From the IMG/VR virus record IMGVR_UViG_3300033146_004322, positions 1 through 21,396 of that record: 21,396 nucleotides of DNA. The stretch is one strand, 5' to 3'. Below the pieces are notes generated by a model that was not told the origin of the DNA, ran no database searches, and saw only the letters and a program-made list of their open reading frames with translations. The position numbers were made by a program, and so were the translations under genes. The DNA comes from a virus. This document shows, in pieces, positions 21,189 to 21,396 of the stretch (within the stretch, counting starts at the first letter, position 1; every line of letters starts with the position of its first letter).

Positions 21189-21396
21189 TTAAATTTTGGA
21201 CCAGGTAGTGTAATTAAACTCTACACTAAACTCTACCATATCAGTACCATCATCAGACAAATTAGAGTCAGATATACTCTTAGGCCATAAATCAGAAAAT
21301 CTGTATTTAGCAGTCACACTATTATTTATAGTGCTTAATTGATGTAATTCTCCAGTAGTCATATAAGAACCATGAGAATTAGCTGTACTTTTATGA
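21189..21396 (-). CDS. Second tail tube protein, C-terminal part only
   Basis: The minus-strand frame is open from the window edge to a TAA at 21191-21189. The visible 68 residues read SYMTTGELHQLSTINNSVTA and then KYRFSDLWPKSI, with VEFSVEFNYTTWSKI at the C-terminus. They parallel the last 68 residues of the gene at 20567 (YMTDGAQIWQLSTIDNSV, YNLWPTNI, FSVDFAYSHW), so this is a diverged paralogue. The N-terminal part and start are outside the window. It has no conspicuous 3' stem-loop, unlike its neighbour. Confidence 0.85.
   Translation of the reverse strand, partial: HKSTANSHGSYMTTGELHQLSTINNSVTAKYRFSDLWPKSISDSNLSDDGTDMVEFSVEFNYTTWSKI

Noticed and set aside
1-21396. tRNA or rRNA genes
   Set aside because: Intergenic gaps are short and AT-rich, and I see no cloverleaf with a GTTC-type T arm outside the genes.

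Overview
The window is a very AT-rich, gene-dense piece of a tailed-phage genome. Four proteins tie it to the T4-like myovirus group: a T4-type ATP-dependent DNA ligase, a gp15-like tail completion protein, a gp16-like small terminase subunit and gp19-like tail tube proteins. TATAAATA boxes, the T4 late-promoter consensus, also occur upstream of several genes. The low GC content and the TTTAAGTTTATTATG...TATAAT promoter style make a Campylobacterota host (Campylobacter/Arcobacter type) my best guess, but this is inference only.

Layout. Positions 1-1602 hold the 3' part of a large protein with weak polymerase-like motifs. Positions 1682-4111 hold seven small unknown genes behind three near-identical promoter modules; these look like early genes. 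Positions 4111-6644 form a self-contained unit with its own promoter and a strong terminator. It encodes a GNAT-type acyltransferase resembling the Mom family, an ABC-type ATPase and a metallo-beta-lactamase-fold hydrolase, and is a candidate for an undescribed nucleic-acid modification or processing system. Positions 6827-11346 hold the DNA ligase and ten small unknown genes, two of them overlapping genes for CxxC zinc-binding proteins.

Positions 11343-16498 hold a ClpP-like protease and class Ia ribonucleotide reductase (nrdB, then nrdA). NrdA is encoded in two pieces. The first ends in 34 residues that look like an N-terminal intein fragment. The second begins, with its own ribosome binding site, with 134 residues that look like the matching C-terminal fragment ending HN before Ser. 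This is an unusual split, very close to the intein N-terminus, and may be restored to one NrdA by protein trans-splicing. An A6 run and a perfect 9-bp stem-loop at the break leave a frameshift or a homopolymer error as alternatives.

Positions 16525-17360 hold an Acb2-like cyclic-nucleotide sponge and a two-HxT (2H) phosphoesterase resembling T4 57B/Acb1, together a probable anti-CBASS pair. Three unknown genes and a small helical protein follow up to 18992. The minus strand from 21396 to 18989 then carries virion genes: two tandem tail-tube paralogues, gene 15-like and gene 16-like. It converges on the plus-strand genes with a 4-bp overlap.

No tRNA, rRNA, CRISPR array or insertion sequence was found, and no stretch over 300 bases lacks a gene.
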